Part shown: piece after piece, positions 37,410 through 46,656 of the stretch
How the letters are laid out: every line of letters starts with the position of its first letter
Position numbering within the stretch: the stretch's first letter is position 1
Assembly (NCBI RefSeq): GCF_900115155.1
Contig: NZ_FOVM01000005.1
Span: 62,001 to 126,000, forward strand
DNA from: Mycetocola miduiensis
GTDB lineage: Bacteria > Actinomycetota > Actinomycetes > Actinomycetales > Microbacteriaceae
Direction: 5' to 3'
DNA: 64,000 nt
Made by a program: the position numbers and the translations under genes
Notes under the pieces: model-generated
Told to the model about the DNA's origin: nothing
Database searches by the model: none
Seen by the model: only the letters and a program-made list of their open reading frames with translations

Positions 37410-38459
37410 TCAGGAGCGCGCGTCGACCTCGAACTGTTCCGAGAGGAGACGCAACGTGGTGGTTCGGCCGGGCGTCCGGTCAGCCGGCTCGGCGTCGAAC
37501 GCTGACGCCGACGGCGACACCATGACTTCGTCTACGTCGAAACGCCGGGCGAGTTCGCGGACCCGGCGGGCGGCGGCGACCGGTTCGTCGATGATCCAGC
37601 TGTCCAGCGACGCCGCGATGAATTCGTCCTGCAGCGGGGTCATCGTCGTGGCCTGTGCCTCCTCCACCGTTGCCAGCCGCTCCAGGCGCTCGTTCGTCCT
37701 CAGCCGTGCCATGTGCTGCAGGTTCGGGAGCGCAAGGGCGAGAGCCTCGGATGCCGTCGGCGCGACCACCACGTTCGCGGTCACGAAGGTGCGCGGGGCG
37801 TCAAGCAGCGGCGACGCACGGAACTGGCTGCGGTAGATCTCCAGAGCGCGTTCGGCACCCGCACCGGCGAAGTGGTGGGCGAAAACGTATGGCAGCCCGA
37901 GCGATGCGGCGAGGGTCGCCGAATATTCGCTTGAGCCGAGAAGCCAGATGTCAGGCGAACTGGTGGCCGCCGGGGTCGCCCGGAGTTCATACTCTGACCC
38001 ATTCGTGAGCCGGACGGTCGCCCCATCGGAACTAAGCAGGGCAGCGATGTCGCTGACGTAGTTCGGGAAGCTGTTCACATCGCTGGTGGCCCCCGAGCGG
38101 TTCAGGACCGCGGTCACCACCGGGTCGCTTCCAGGGGCACGGCCGAGGCCGAGGTCGATCCGGCCAGGCGCCGCCGCTTCGAGCAGCGCGAACTGCTCCG
38201 CGACGACGAGCGGTGCGTGGTTGGGCAGCATGACCCCACCGGACCCGACCCGGATCTGCTTCGTGTGGGACGCGATAATGCCGATGATCACCGCCGGGTT
38301 CGTCGACGCGACCGACGGCATGTTGTGGTGCTCAGCCACCCAGTAGCGCTCATAGCCGAGGTCGTCGGCTACCCGGGCCAGGTCAAGGGATGCGGCGAGC
38401 GCCTCGCTGGAGGACTGCCGCGAACGAACAGGGACGAGATCAAGAACAGAGAGTTTCAC
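37410..38459 (-). CDS. LLM class oxidoreductase, MsnO8-like
   Basis: About 349 residues, luciferase-like: start KLSVLDLVPVRSRQSSSEAL, then GYERYWVAEHHNMPSVASTN and RIDLGLGRAPGSDP, which are characteristic of the MsnO8/YhbW subgroup. A GTG at 38459 is chosen because AAAGG lies eight bases upstream; the frame continues 10 codons to an ATG. Reactions in this subgroup are mostly unknown. It lies between an MFS gene and an Lrp gene on the same strand. Confidence 0.85.
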   Translation of the reverse strand: MKLSVLDLVPVRSRQSSSEALAASLDLARVADDLGYERYWVAEHHNMPSVASTNPAVIIGIIASHTKQIRVGSGGVMLPNHAPLVVAEQFALLEAAAPGRIDLGLGRAPGSDPVVTAVLNRSGATSDVNSFPNYVSDIAALLSSDGATVRLTNGSEYELRATPAATSSPDIWLLGSSEYSATLAASLGLPYVFAHHFAGAGAERALEIYRSQFRASPLLDAPRTFVTANVVVAPTASEALALALPNLQHMARLRTNERLERLATVEEAQATTMTPLQDEFIAASLDSWIIDEPVAAARRVRELARRFDVDEVMVSPSASAFDAEPADRTPGRTTTLRLLSEQFEVDARS

Positions 38460-38540
38460 ACACACAACCTTTCGTTGAACCCAAGTCACTGCCCCCTCGA
38501 AGAATTCCCGCCAGCGGTCGCCGGCTGGCGAACGCCGAGC

Positions 38541-39020
38541 TCAGGCGAGCAGTTGCTGCCAGCCGGTCCCTGCTGCGTGCTCGAACACGAGGTTCGTCTC
38601 GGTGTGGGCAACGGCGGGGTGACCGGTCAGGTACTGCACCACGAATTCGCGAAGGTCCGCGGTGCTGCGCGCCGCCACATGCATGAGGTAGTCGTCACGG
38701 CCGCCCATGTGGAACATCGACAGCACGCCAGGCCAGGTGGGCGCCTCACGACGAAACTTCTGGATGTCGGCACGATTGTGCTGCGCAAGCTGTACGGCGA
38801 TGAGGGCCTGGAGCGGCGCCCCGAGAACGGCGAGGTCGATGTCGGCGTGGTATCCGGTGATATGGCCCGACTGGTGAAGCCGACGCAGGCGGAGCGACAC
38901 CGTTGACTCGGCGAGCCCGAGGTCTGTCGCGAGCTGGGACCCGGATGCCCTCGCGTTGGCTGAGAGGGCACGGAGTAGTGCGCGATCGGTACTGTCAAGC
39001 TGCGGCTTCTTCGGTTCCAT
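38541..39020 (-). CDS. Lrp/AsnC family regulator
   Basis: 159 residues: HTH region LDSTDRALLRALSANARASG with GLAESTVSLRLRRL, then a RAM domain (RRDDYLMHV as GGRDDYLMHVAA). Divergent from a PLP-dependent trans-sulfuration-type gene and separated by 107 bases with a matching inverted repeat, a common pairing for AsnC proteins that control methionine gamma-lyase or ornithine/lysine enzymes. Effector is probably an amino acid handled by that enzyme. Confidence 0.88.
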   Translation of the reverse strand: MEPKKPQLDSTDRALLRALSANARASGSQLATDLGLAESTVSLRLRRLHQSGHITGYHADIDLAVLGAPLQALIAVQLAQHNRADIQKFRREAPTWPGVLSMFHMGGRDDYLMHVAARSTADLREFVVQYLTGHPAVAHTETNLVFEHAAGTGWQQLLA

Positions 39021-39050
39021 TGCTGCTTCCCCTCGCGCCTTTGCATTATC

Positions 39051-39068
39051 TGCGGCAAAAATGCCGTA
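39051..39068. promoter_or_regulatory. Lrp-type operator TGCGGCA-AAAA-TGCCGTA
   Basis: Seven-base arms with one mismatch around an AAAA centre; the inner CGGCA/TGCCG arms are perfect. It lies 31 bases upstream of the regulator start and 60 from the divergent enzyme gene. Purine/A-rich centres are usual for Lrp/AsnC sites. Confidence 0.65.
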
Positions 39069-39127
39069 CCCCCAGAGTACCTGTTAGTGCTCTTGTGCGC
39101 GATCGAAGAAGATGCTGAGATTCCCGC

Positions 39128-40354
39128 ATGCTCAACGATGACGCACGGTTGGAGACTCTCGCCGTCCACGGCGGTATGGACGGATTGCGGACGAGCGGAG
39201 GCCACGTTCCGCCGATTGACCTGTCGACGACGAATTCGCTGCCGGGAATCGAATCCGGCGGTGACTCATACGAGAACCTGGCGACCGGGCATCCGCTGGC
39301 TGATGGCGCCTCGGCGGTCTACCAGCGACTGTGGCAGCCGGGGGTTGCGCGGTTCGAAGAGTCGCTTGCTGCGCTGGAGGGCGCGGAGGGCGCAGTCGCG
39401 TTCAGCACGGGCATGGCCGCGCTCTCCGCCGTGCTGATCGCCGTGTCCCGGGCGGGCTCCGGCCACGTGGTCGCTCTCCGCCCTCTTTACGGAGGGACCG
39501 ACCATGTGCTCGAATCCGGTTTCCTCGGCACGAGCGTTACCTGGTGTTCTGCGGATGAGGTGGCGGGCGCTCTCCGCCCCGACACCGGCCTGGTGATCCT
39601 CGAGTCCCCGGCGAACCCGACTCTCGACCTGATCGACATCGCCGCCGTCGTCGAACAGGCCGGCACGGTGCCTGTCATCGTGGACAACACGTTCGCCTCC
39701 CCCGTCCTGCAGCAGCCGCTGAGGTGCGGGGCGACTCTCGTGATGCACAGCGCCACGAAGTACCTCGGCGGCCACGGCGATGTCATGGGCGGCGTGGTCG
39801 GCGGTCCCGAGGACTGGATGGTGCGCCTGCGCCAGGTGCGCGCCCTCACCGGTGGGCTGCTGCACCCGTTTGCCGCGTATCTGCTCCACCGCGGCCTGCG
39901 CACACTGCCGATTCGTGTGCGGGCGCAGCAGGAGACCGCAGCGCTCCTCGCCGCACGGCTCGACGGGCACCCGGCGGTGCGCGAGGTGCTGTATCCAGGG
40001 CTTGCCGGCCGCGACCCGGAGCACTTGATCGGTCGCCAGCTCGCCGGCCCCGGATCGATTCTCGCCCTCGACCTTGGCAGTTTCGCGGCGGCCCGGGCAT
40101 TCACCGAGGCCTGCACCCTGGTTACCCACGCCGTGTCCCTCGGCGGGGTGGACTCACTCGTGCAGCATCCGGCATCGCTCACCCATCGCCCCGTCGCCGA
40201 GCAAGCGCGCCCGGGTGCGGGGATCGTGCGCTTGTCGATCGGGCTCGAGCACGTCGAGGACCTCGCGACGGACCTCTTCCGGGCGCTCGACGCGGCCGCG
40301 GCGGCCACCGATATCTGGCCGGGAGTACTGACAAACGGATTCCCGGCGCAATAG
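39128..40354 (+). CDS. Trans-sulfuration-family PLP enzyme (methionine gamma-lyase / cystathionine gamma-synthase type)
   Basis: 408 residues, Cys/Met-metabolism PLP fold. The PLP lysine is in VMHSATKYLGGHGDVMGGVV; the Asp that holds the pyridine ring is in VIVDNTFASPVLQQP; the phosphate loop is VAFSTGMAAL. The C-terminal segment ends with VRLSIGLEHVEDL. It may split methionine or make cystathionine; the Lrp-type neighbour favours a degradative lyase. Exact reaction cannot be assigned by eye. Confidence 0.85.
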   Translation: MLNDDARLETLAVHGGMDGLRTSGGHVPPIDLSTTNSLPGIESGGDSYENLATGHPLADGASAVYQRLWQPGVARFEESLAALEGAEGAVAFSTGMAALSAVLIAVSRAGSGHVVALRPLYGGTDHVLESGFLGTSVTWCSADEVAGALRPDTGLVILESPANPTLDLIDIAAVVEQAGTVPVIVDNTFASPVLQQPLRCGATLVMHSATKYLGGHGDVMGGVVGGPEDWMVRLRQVRALTGGLLHPFAAYLLHRGLRTLPIRVRAQQETAALLAARLDGHPAVREVLYPGLAGRDPEHLIGRQLAGPGSILALDLGSFAAARAFTEACTLVTHAVSLGGVDSLVQHPASLTHRPVAEQARPGAGIVRLSIGLEHVEDLATDLFRALDAAAAATDIWPGVLTNGFPAQ

Positions 40355-40364
40355 GCTTCGCCGC

Positions 40365-40760
40365 ATGACCATCCTCATCACGATCGCCGCGACCCTGTCG
40401 GCCGCGATCCACGTGCTGATCTTCTATTGGGAGTCTCTGGCATGGACCAGGCCAGCGGTCTGGAAACGGTTCGGGCTTCTGAGCGCTGAGGACGCCGAGA
40501 CCACGAAGGTCTTCGCATACAACCAGGGCTTCTACAACCTGTTCCTCGCGATCGGCGCGCTCATCGGCTCGATTTTGTATGGGCTAGGGGCGACGGATGC
40601 CGGATTCGCGCTCGGCCTGTTCTCCGTGTCGTGCATGTTCGCAGCGGCGATCGTGCTGCTGACCAGCGGGCCTGGTCGGCTGCGGGCAGCAGCCGTCCAG
40701 GGGGTCTTTCCGCTTCTCACCATCGTGCTCTACATTGCGAGCCGGGTAACGGAGAGTTAA
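40365..40760 (+). CDS. DUF1304 family membrane protein
   Basis: 131 residues with four hydrophobic helices. Family features are the IHVLIFYWESLAW segment in helix 1 and the KVFAYNQGFYNLFLAIGAL segment before helix 2. Function unknown. It starts 11 bases after the PLP-enzyme stop, and its last four bases overlap the end of apt on the other strand. Confidence 0.82.
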   Translation: MTILITIAATLSAAIHVLIFYWESLAWTRPAVWKRFGLLSAEDAETTKVFAYNQGFYNLFLAIGALIGSILYGLGATDAGFALGLFSVSCMFAAAIVLLTSGPGRLRAAAVQGVFPLLTIVLYIASRVTES

Positions 40761-41284
40761 GCCGGCTCAGCCACGATCGCGTAGAGGTCGTAGTCGGCCA
40801 GCCGTTCCCTACCGCCGAGGCCTTGCAACTCGAGCACGAGGCCCATACCGGCCACCGCGTATCCCGCACGTTCGACCAGCCGAGCGGCTGCGCTACAGCT
40901 GCCGCCCGTCGCCAGCACGTCATCGAGAATCAGGATCCGCGACCCGGCGGCGACTTGGCCGGGTTTGATCTCGAGGGTCGCGGATCCGTATTCAAGCGCG
41001 TAATCCTCGGAGATGACGACACCCGGCAGCTTGCCCCCTTTCCGAACCGCGACGAGCGGCACGTGGGAAGCGTATGCGAGCGCTGCGGCGAGGAGGAACC
41101 CGCGGGCTTCGACGCCGGCGACGGCGTCGAAGCGGCCGGCGAATCGCGCAGCCAGGTCGTCGATCACCGCGGTGAAGGCTTCCGCGTCGGCGAAAACGGG
41201 GGTCAGATCACGAAACACGATCCCGGGCTTCGGAAAGTCCGGGATCGTGTTGCTTCGTTCGAGAACGAGGTCTGAGACGTTCAA
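40757..41284 (-). CDS. apt: Adenine phosphoribosyltransferase
   Basis: 175 residues. The PRPP-binding motif is ILILDDVLATGGSCSAAARL, and the N-terminal FPKPGIVFRDLTPVFADAEA is typical of Apt. It salvages adenine to AMP. Distances to the FKBP gene (3 bases upstream) suggest a shared transcript. Confidence 0.95.
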   Translation of the reverse strand: MNVSDLVLERSNTIPDFPKPGIVFRDLTPVFADAEAFTAVIDDLAARFAGRFDAVAGVEARGFLLAAALAYASHVPLVAVRKGGKLPGVVISEDYALEYGSATLEIKPGQVAAGSRILILDDVLATGGSCSAAARLVERAGYAVAGMGLVLELQGLGGRERLADYDLYAIVAEPA

Positions 41285-41287
41285 GCG

Positions 41288-41662
41288 TTACTTCACACCA
41301 AGAAGGTCGATGACGAAGATAAGGGTCTGGCCGGACAGCGGGTGGTTGCCGCCAGCGGCGCCGTAGGCAAGGCTCGGCGGAACGGTCAGCTTGCGGCGAC
41401 CGCCGACCTTCATTCCGGGGATGCCTTCCTGCCAGCCTGCGATGAGGTTGCGGAGCGGAAAGTTGATCGACTCGCCGCGGCTCCAGGACGAGTCGAACTC
41501 GTCGCCGGAGTCGTACGAGACGCCCAGGTAGTGCACGTTGACGGTCGAGGAGGCCTGTGCCTCGTCGCCGTCGCCGACGATGAGGTCTACGACCTCGAGT
41601 TCAGTGGGGGCTGGGCCCTCCGGGGCGTCGATCTCGGGCTTGGTGTTCTGCGATTCGGTCAT
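41288..41662 (-). CDS. FKBP-type peptidyl-prolyl cis-trans isomerase
   Basis: 124 residues, one FKBP domain, cytoplasmic: VNVHYLGVSYDSGDEFDSSW, GWQEGIPGMKVGGRRKLTVP and the C-terminal LIFVIDLLGV are diagnostic. ATG at 41662 is preferred over an in-frame start 21 bases upstream. It lies just before apt on the same strand; no specific client is suggested. Confidence 0.92.
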   Translation of the reverse strand: MTESQNTKPEIDAPEGPAPTELEVVDLIVGDGDEAQASSTVNVHYLGVSYDSGDEFDSSWSRGESINFPLRNLIAGWQEGIPGMKVGGRRKLTVPPSLAYGAAGGNHPLSGQTLIFVIDLLGVK

Positions 41663-41742
41663 GGAACCATCCAACCCCCTCACCGCCCACGCGTCAAAGC
41701 GGGAACGACGATAACGAGCGGGACGCCGATAAGCTCTGGCGC

Positions 41743-42801
41743 GTGACCCACAGAGATTACGCCGCCCTCACAAGGAACGTGGCCCCGGCCGAGGTGAAGG
41801 CTTTTCGCGAATGGGCCAGGACCTCAGGCTGGGTGCGGGCCACGCGCCCACCGGTCTCCGCCACGCAGGTGGTCTTTGTGGTCCTGTTTGTCATCTTTTT
41901 CCTGGTCATTCTGGTGATGATGGCGTCCATCGCCGGCTCCCTGTTCTCGCAAAGCGTCCTCATCGGCGCGGGCGTCCTCGCCCCGATCGTCGTGTTGGGC
42001 CTGGTCGCCGCAGCCGGGGTGGCTGCCTGGCGCGGATGGACGGGCACCGGAGCGACCTGGCAGAAGCGCCTGCGTCTTCGCGAATTCGCTTCGGCCCGCG
42101 GATGCTCCTATGCCGCCCATCTTTCGTCTCCCGCTTATCCGGGAATGATTTTCGACATCGGCACGGACCGGCGGTCGTACGACTCGGTTCGGGCCACGTC
42201 CGGCCGGGCACTGGACGTGGCCAACTACCGGTACACGGTGAAAAGGGACAAGAGCAGCACCGTCTACCGCCGGGGTTACCTGGCCCTGAAACTCGATCGC
42301 CGGCTGCCACACATTGTGCTCGACGCGACGAGCAACAACCTGCTGTTCGGCTCCAGCTTGCCGCGCCGGTTCGGCAAGAGCTCGGCGCTCTCACTTGAGG
42401 GCGATTTCGATCGCTATTTCACTCTCTACTGCCCTCCCGAGTACGGGCGCGACGCACTGTACGTTTTCACCCCTGACCTGATGGCGCTCCTCATCGACGA
42501 GTCGTCCGCGTTCGACGTCGAGATCGTGGATGACTGGATGTTCGTCTACTCGACGGAGCCGTTCGACCTGCTGCGGCCGGCCGTCTGGCAGCGACTCGAC
42601 CAGATCGTCGACACCGTCGGGTCGAAGACGCTCCGCCAGACCGAACGTTACGCTGACGAGCGGGTGGACGACGCGAGCCTCAACATCGTCGCACCACAGG
42701 GCCGGCGGATGAGGCGAGGCATGTCCCCTGCGGCGATCGCCCTGTTTGTCGCAGGGCTTCTCGGCTTCGTGGCCTTCCACGCCCTGCGCTTCTGGGCATG
42801 A
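41743..42801 (+). CDS. Membrane protein of unknown function
   Basis: 352 residues. Two hydrophobic helices near residues 43-68 and 75-97 and one at the very C-terminus (PAAIALFVAGLLGFVAFHAL) flank a soluble beta-rich region (NYRYTVKRDKSSTVYRRGYL, LPHIVLDATSNNLLFGSSLP) ending in an acidic part that resembles no domain I can name. GTG start at 41743. The stop codon lies inside the first unit of a 17-bp tandem repeat. Confidence 0.6.
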   Translation: MTHRDYAALTRNVAPAEVKAFREWARTSGWVRATRPPVSATQVVFVVLFVIFFLVILVMMASIAGSLFSQSVLIGAGVLAPIVVLGLVAAAGVAAWRGWTGTGATWQKRLRLREFASARGCSYAAHLSSPAYPGMIFDIGTDRRSYDSVRATSGRALDVANYRYTVKRDKSSTVYRRGYLALKLDRRLPHIVLDATSNNLLFGSSLPRRFGKSSALSLEGDFDRYFTLYCPPEYGRDALYVFTPDLMALLIDESSAFDVEIVDDWMFVYSTEPFDLLRPAVWQRLDQIVDTVGSKTLRQTERYADERVDDASLNIVAPQGRRMRRGMSPAAIALFVAGLLGFVAFHALRFWA

Positions 42802-42863
42802 CCGACTTCTAGGCCTGATCGGGTTCTGAGCCTGACCGAGTTCCGGGCCTGACCGAGGGGCTG
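42796..42863. repeat. Tandem 17-bp repeat, four copies, overlapping a gene end
   Basis: Units GCATGACCGACTTCTAG, GCCTGATCGGGTTCTGA, GCCTGACCGAGTTCCGG and GCCTGACCGAGGGGCTG follow each other without gaps. The TGA stop of the upstream membrane-protein gene is in the first unit, and three of the four carry a TGA. It may have arisen by duplication of the gene's end. Confidence 0.75.
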
Positions 42864-42923
42864 AGCCAGAGAAAAAACCTTGCGCTCCGAACTCGTCCGG
42901 TGCATGCTGGAGACAGAACAACA

Positions 42924-42974
42924 ACTCATCGCCCCGTCGACCTGCAGGCACTGCCGCGGCACAGGGCGATGAGT
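42924..42974. terminator. Long hairpin between convergent genes
   Basis: ACTCATCGCCC (42924-42934) and GGGCGATGAGT (42964-42974) form a perfect 11-bp stem around a 29-base loop that itself has CTGCAG and CCGCGG palindromes. It lies between the unknown membrane protein and PrsW genes. Terminator function is inferred; the loop is unusually long. Confidence 0.5.
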
Positions 42975-43028
42975 CTGTTAACGGCATATATTGCCTCACC
43001 TGGCGTCGCCTCAGCGCCGGCGGATGTG

Positions 43029-44204
43029 TCAGCGCCCGAGGATGCGCTCCCGCGCAGCGGCCACGGAATTCAGGAGCTCACCTTCCGTCCGTCGATGCAC
43101 GAGCTCGTTCCGTCCGGTGATCATTCGTTGGCGGGTCATCGCGAGTCGGGTGGCATCCTGGGTGAAAGTCTTCATCGCTGCGCCCCGGTTCTCTGGGAGC
43201 GTTCTGGCCCAGGCCTGGGCCTGACGGCGACCGGGCCAGGTGGCGAGCATCTCTACTTCCGTCGGGGTGAACCATCCGGCGCGCGCGTATTCGCCGAGCC
43301 GCGCCCGGGTCAGCCGGATCTCGTGGCGCCTCACCAGCACTGTCATGAGGAGGAGGGCGAGAAAGATGGGAACCTGTACCAGCACGAAGTACGACGCGTA
43401 CGACTCGAGCGACGTGACGAGGAACGTAGCGCCGTTCCAGAGAGCGTGCAGCAGGGTGGCGCCCGCCAGACCCGCGAGGAAGTAGCCGATCGCGCCGCGG
43501 CCGGCATGCCGCCGGGCGGCGAGTCCGAGAGCAAGACCGGTGAGCGCTGTGAACGTGGCGTGGGCGAACGGCGCCATGATGGCGCGCATGAAGAAGGTGA
43601 GCCCGAGCTCATCGAGCCCTCCCTGGACCAGCGCCAGCCCGAAGTACTGGATGTTCTCGGTGAACGCAAAACCGGCGGCGATCACGATGGCGTAAACGAG
43701 GCCGTCGACCGGCCCGGAGAAGTGCTTGCTCGCTGCGAAGAAGAGAATCAGGAGCCCAAGTCCCTTCGCCAGTTCCTCGACGATGGGTGCCTGCACGGTC
43801 GCACCGAAGACGGCATCCGCGTTCTGGCCCGTTGTCAGGAACGCCGCAAGCTGCACGCCCAGGTCCACGAGGAGGGCGATCGCCACCGATGCGGCAGCAC
43901 CCCAGAGGAAAGCGAAGGCAAGGGCCAGCCGTGGTTCCGGCTCCCACCGATCGATCCAGGCCACGGCTGCAAGCACGACGACAAGCGGGAGCAGCGCCGC
44001 GAAAAACCCGACAGCGGCGGCACCTGGTCCGAGAAAGACCGTGAGGTACCCGAACACGACGAGGAAAACGATGCCGAGGGTGACGACGCCGAGGATACCG
44101 AGAATGACGGCACCCGAGCCTCGCTGCACTGGACCGCTCCACACGGGTCGCGCAGGATATGGCGCGCGAACGGGCTGCGGATGATCGAGAGGCGAGGAGG
44201 ACAT
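43029..44204 (-). CDS. PrsW family intramembrane metalloprotease
   Basis: 391 residues with about eight helices. PrsW motifs: EExxK as APIVEELAKGLGLL, the FTENIQYF segment and a conserved His in MAPFAHATFTALTGL. In Bacillus, PrsW starts the cleavage of an anti-sigma factor; here no anti-sigma gene adjoins it. The N-terminus is proline-rich and the C-terminal 100 residues are soluble and charged. Confidence 0.87.
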   Translation of the reverse strand: MSSSPLDHPQPVRAPYPARPVWSGPVQRGSGAVILGILGVVTLGIVFLVVFGYLTVFLGPGAAAVGFFAALLPLVVVLAAVAWIDRWEPEPRLALAFAFLWGAAASVAIALLVDLGVQLAAFLTTGQNADAVFGATVQAPIVEELAKGLGLLILFFAASKHFSGPVDGLVYAIVIAAGFAFTENIQYFGLALVQGGLDELGLTFFMRAIMAPFAHATFTALTGLALGLAARRHAGRGAIGYFLAGLAGATLLHALWNGATFLVTSLESYASYFVLVQVPIFLALLLMTVLVRRHEIRLTRARLGEYARAGWFTPTEVEMLATWPGRRQAQAWARTLPENRGAAMKTFTQDATRLAMTRQRMITGRNELVHRRTEGELLNSVAAARERILGR

Positions 44205-44269
44205 GCGAACAGAGTAGCGCCCGGCGCTGCCCGCCCGACCGGCATCCTGAGGTCGGCTAGGTTAGGACA

Positions 44270-45151
44270 GTGAGATTCTCGCATTTCGTCAATGAGGCGA
44301 ACACCGGCTCCCCCGTCCGACTTGCACTGGTGCACGGAGACGATGCACTCTTTCTCGACGAGGTCCTCGACGATGCCCCCGAGACACTGCAGCAGCTGAT
44401 CGAACGGGGCGACGAGGAACTCCAGCGGGTTCGCACCCACTCACATGTCGCCATCAGCCAGGGTGTCGAGCTCACGCCGATCGACGGTCTCCGCCACGCG
44501 TCGGCTGTCCTCAGGACACCGCAGATCATCGCCATCGGCCTGAATTACTCCGCGCACTCCTCGGAACTGAATTTCAAGGCCGACAAGGCGCCGACGGTCT
44601 TTTCACTCTGGCCGAACTCCCTCACCGGTCATGGCAGCACAACTGCGTGGCCGCGGGCCCTCAGCGAATCAATCGACTACGAGGCCGAACTCGGTGTGAT
44701 CATCGGCAAACCCGCCAAGGACGTGTCAGAGGCGGATGCTCTCGACTACGTGTTCGGGTACACCGTCGTCAACGACATCACGGCCCGCGACATCCAGTAT
44801 TCGGAAGCGCAGTGGTCGAGGTGCAAGTCGTTCGACGGCTTCACCCCGACCGGTCCGAGCGTCGTCACCAGGGACGAAGTCCCCGACCCGCAGAACCTCC
44901 ACATCTCCACGGTGCTCGACGGCCACCTCATGCAGGACTCGTCGACGGGAATGATGATCCGGTCGGTGGCGACACTGATCTCCTATCTGTCGCGCTCGGC
45001 GACGCTGCAGCCAGGCACACTCATCTCCACAGGGAGCCCGGGCGGAGCAGGCTACTCCCGTGACCCGCAGGTGTTCCTGCGCGACCGGTCGACGGTGACG
45101 GTGTCCGTCGAAGGAATCGGCGAACTCACCACACACTGCCGGATGACCTGA
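44270..45151 (+). CDS. Fumarylacetoacetate hydrolase family protein
   Basis: 293 residues. The FAH fold shows the metal ligands in YEAELGVIIGKPAKDVSE and GYTVVNDITARDIQ, followed by the KSFDGFTPTGPSVV substrate-binding segment and the LISTGSPGGAGYSRDPQVFL loop. Members hydrolyse or isomerise diketo acids (for example 2-hydroxyhepta-2,4-diene-1,7-dioate isomerase). No aromatic catabolism genes adjoin it, so the substrate is open. GTG start at 44270. Confidence 0.87.
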   Translation: MRFSHFVNEANTGSPVRLALVHGDDALFLDEVLDDAPETLQQLIERGDEELQRVRTHSHVAISQGVELTPIDGLRHASAVLRTPQIIAIGLNYSAHSSELNFKADKAPTVFSLWPNSLTGHGSTTAWPRALSESIDYEAELGVIIGKPAKDVSEADALDYVFGYTVVNDITARDIQYSEAQWSRCKSFDGFTPTGPSVVTRDEVPDPQNLHISTVLDGHLMQDSSTGMMIRSVATLISYLSRSATLQPGTLISTGSPGGAGYSRDPQVFLRDRSTVTVSVEGIGELTTHCRMT

Positions 45152-45159
45152 GCCGCCTG

Positions 45160-46656
45160 TCAGGGCTGCCCGCTCCCCTCCAGGCTGGTGTGGACCTCAC
45201 CCTCGGTGCTGGTCGGGGCGGTGCCGTCGAGAATCGGGATCGCCGTGGTGAGTGACTCGAGGCCGGAGAGTCGCGCCGGCGATAGCTGCCTGGTCACTTC
45301 TTCACGCGTCATCAACTCGGATTCGACGACGAGATCGGCGATGTTGCGCTTGGTGAGCAGCGCCGTCTTGGCCAGCGCGGCGGCCGCGGAGTACCCGATG
45401 AACGGGGTCAGGGCGGTGATCACGCCGACGGAGGATCCGACCATGGTCTGGAGCCGTTCCTCGTTGGCGGTGATACCGTCGATGCAGTTGATCCGCAGGG
45501 TGTGGCAGGCCTGGGCCATCCAGGTGATGCTCTGAAGCAGGGAGTGGGCGATGACCGGCTCGAAGGCGTTGAGCTGCAGCTGGCCCGCCTCGGCTGCCAT
45601 CGTCACGGTCATGTCGGCACCGACCACAGAGAAGGCCACCTGGTTGACGACCTCGGGAATGACCGGGTTGACCTTTCCTGGCATGATGCTCGACCCGGCC
45701 TGCACGGCGGGAAGGTTGATCTCTCCGAATCCGGCCTGGGGGCCGCTCGACAGGAGGCGCAGGTCGTTGCAGATCTTCGACAGCTTGATCGCCGACCGTT
45801 TGAGGGTCCCGCTGAACGACATGAAGGCGCCCGCGTCGCTCGTCGATTCGATCAGGTCGGGTGCGGTCTCGCAGGAGAGCCCGGTGATCCGGTTGAGGTG
45901 GCTGACGACGGTCGCCGCGTATCGCGGGTCCGCTGTGATGCCCGTACCGATGGCCGTTGCACCGAGGTTGATTTCGGCGAGCAGCCAGCGGGTCTCGACG
46001 AGCCGTGCGTGATCTTCGCCGAGGGTCGTGGCGAAGCCGTGGAATTCCTGGCCCAGGGTCATCGGAACGGCATCCTGCAATTGGGTTCGACCCACTTTGA
46101 GGAGGTGGCGGAACTCGGCGGACTTGCGCGAGAACGAATCCTGCAGGAGGGCGAGCTCGTCGAGCAGTGTCTGCAGCGAGAATGACAGGGCGATCTTGAT
46201 GGCCGTGGGATAGACATCGTTCGTCGACTGGCTGCGATTGGTGTGGTCGATCGGCGAGATATACGCGTAGTCGCCTTTGGGCCTGCCGCCGAGTTCAAGC
46301 GCGACGTTGGTGATGACCTCGTTCGCGTTCATATTGGTCGAGGTTCCCGCGCCGCCCTGGATGACGCCGACGACGAACTCCTCGTGGAACTCGCCGTCGA
46401 TGATGCGCTGGCACGCCTGGTCGATCAGCGAGCCTTTCTCCGCACTGAGCACCCCCAGTTCGACGTTGGCGCGGGCTGCCGCCTGCTTGACGGTCGCGAG
46501 GGCCACGATCAGGGCCGGGTAGACCGAGATCGGCCGTTTGCTGATAGGAAAGTTCTCGAGGGCTCGGGCAGTGTGGATTCCCCAGTACGCCCCGGCCGGA
46601 ATTTCCATCGATCCGAGCGAATCGATCTCGGTGCGCGTTCTTTCGTCGGACGTCAT
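45160..46656 (-). CDS. aspA: Aspartate ammonia-lyase
   Basis: 498 residues, a normal length for AspA. The superfamily signature GSSIMPGKVNPVIPEVVNQV, the GGAGTSTNMNANEVITN segment and the PIDHTNRSQSTNDVYPTA loop are diagnostic; the last favours aspartase over fumarase. Converts aspartate to fumarate and ammonia. ATG at 46656 matches the family N-terminus (MTSDERTRTEIDSLG). The C-terminal 30 residues are a low-similarity tail rich in Thr/Ser/Glu. Confidence 0.9.
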   Translation of the reverse strand: MTSDERTRTEIDSLGSMEIPAGAYWGIHTARALENFPISKRPISVYPALIVALATVKQAAARANVELGVLSAEKGSLIDQACQRIIDGEFHEEFVVGVIQGGAGTSTNMNANEVITNVALELGGRPKGDYAYISPIDHTNRSQSTNDVYPTAIKIALSFSLQTLLDELALLQDSFSRKSAEFRHLLKVGRTQLQDAVPMTLGQEFHGFATTLGEDHARLVETRWLLAEINLGATAIGTGITADPRYAATVVSHLNRITGLSCETAPDLIESTSDAGAFMSFSGTLKRSAIKLSKICNDLRLLSSGPQAGFGEINLPAVQAGSSIMPGKVNPVIPEVVNQVAFSVVGADMTVTMAAEAGQLQLNAFEPVIAHSLLQSITWMAQACHTLRINCIDGITANEERLQTMVGSSVGVITALTPFIGYSAAAALAKTALLTKRNIADLVVESELMTREEVTRQLSPARLSGLESLTTAIPILDGTAPTSTEGEVHTSLEGSGQP

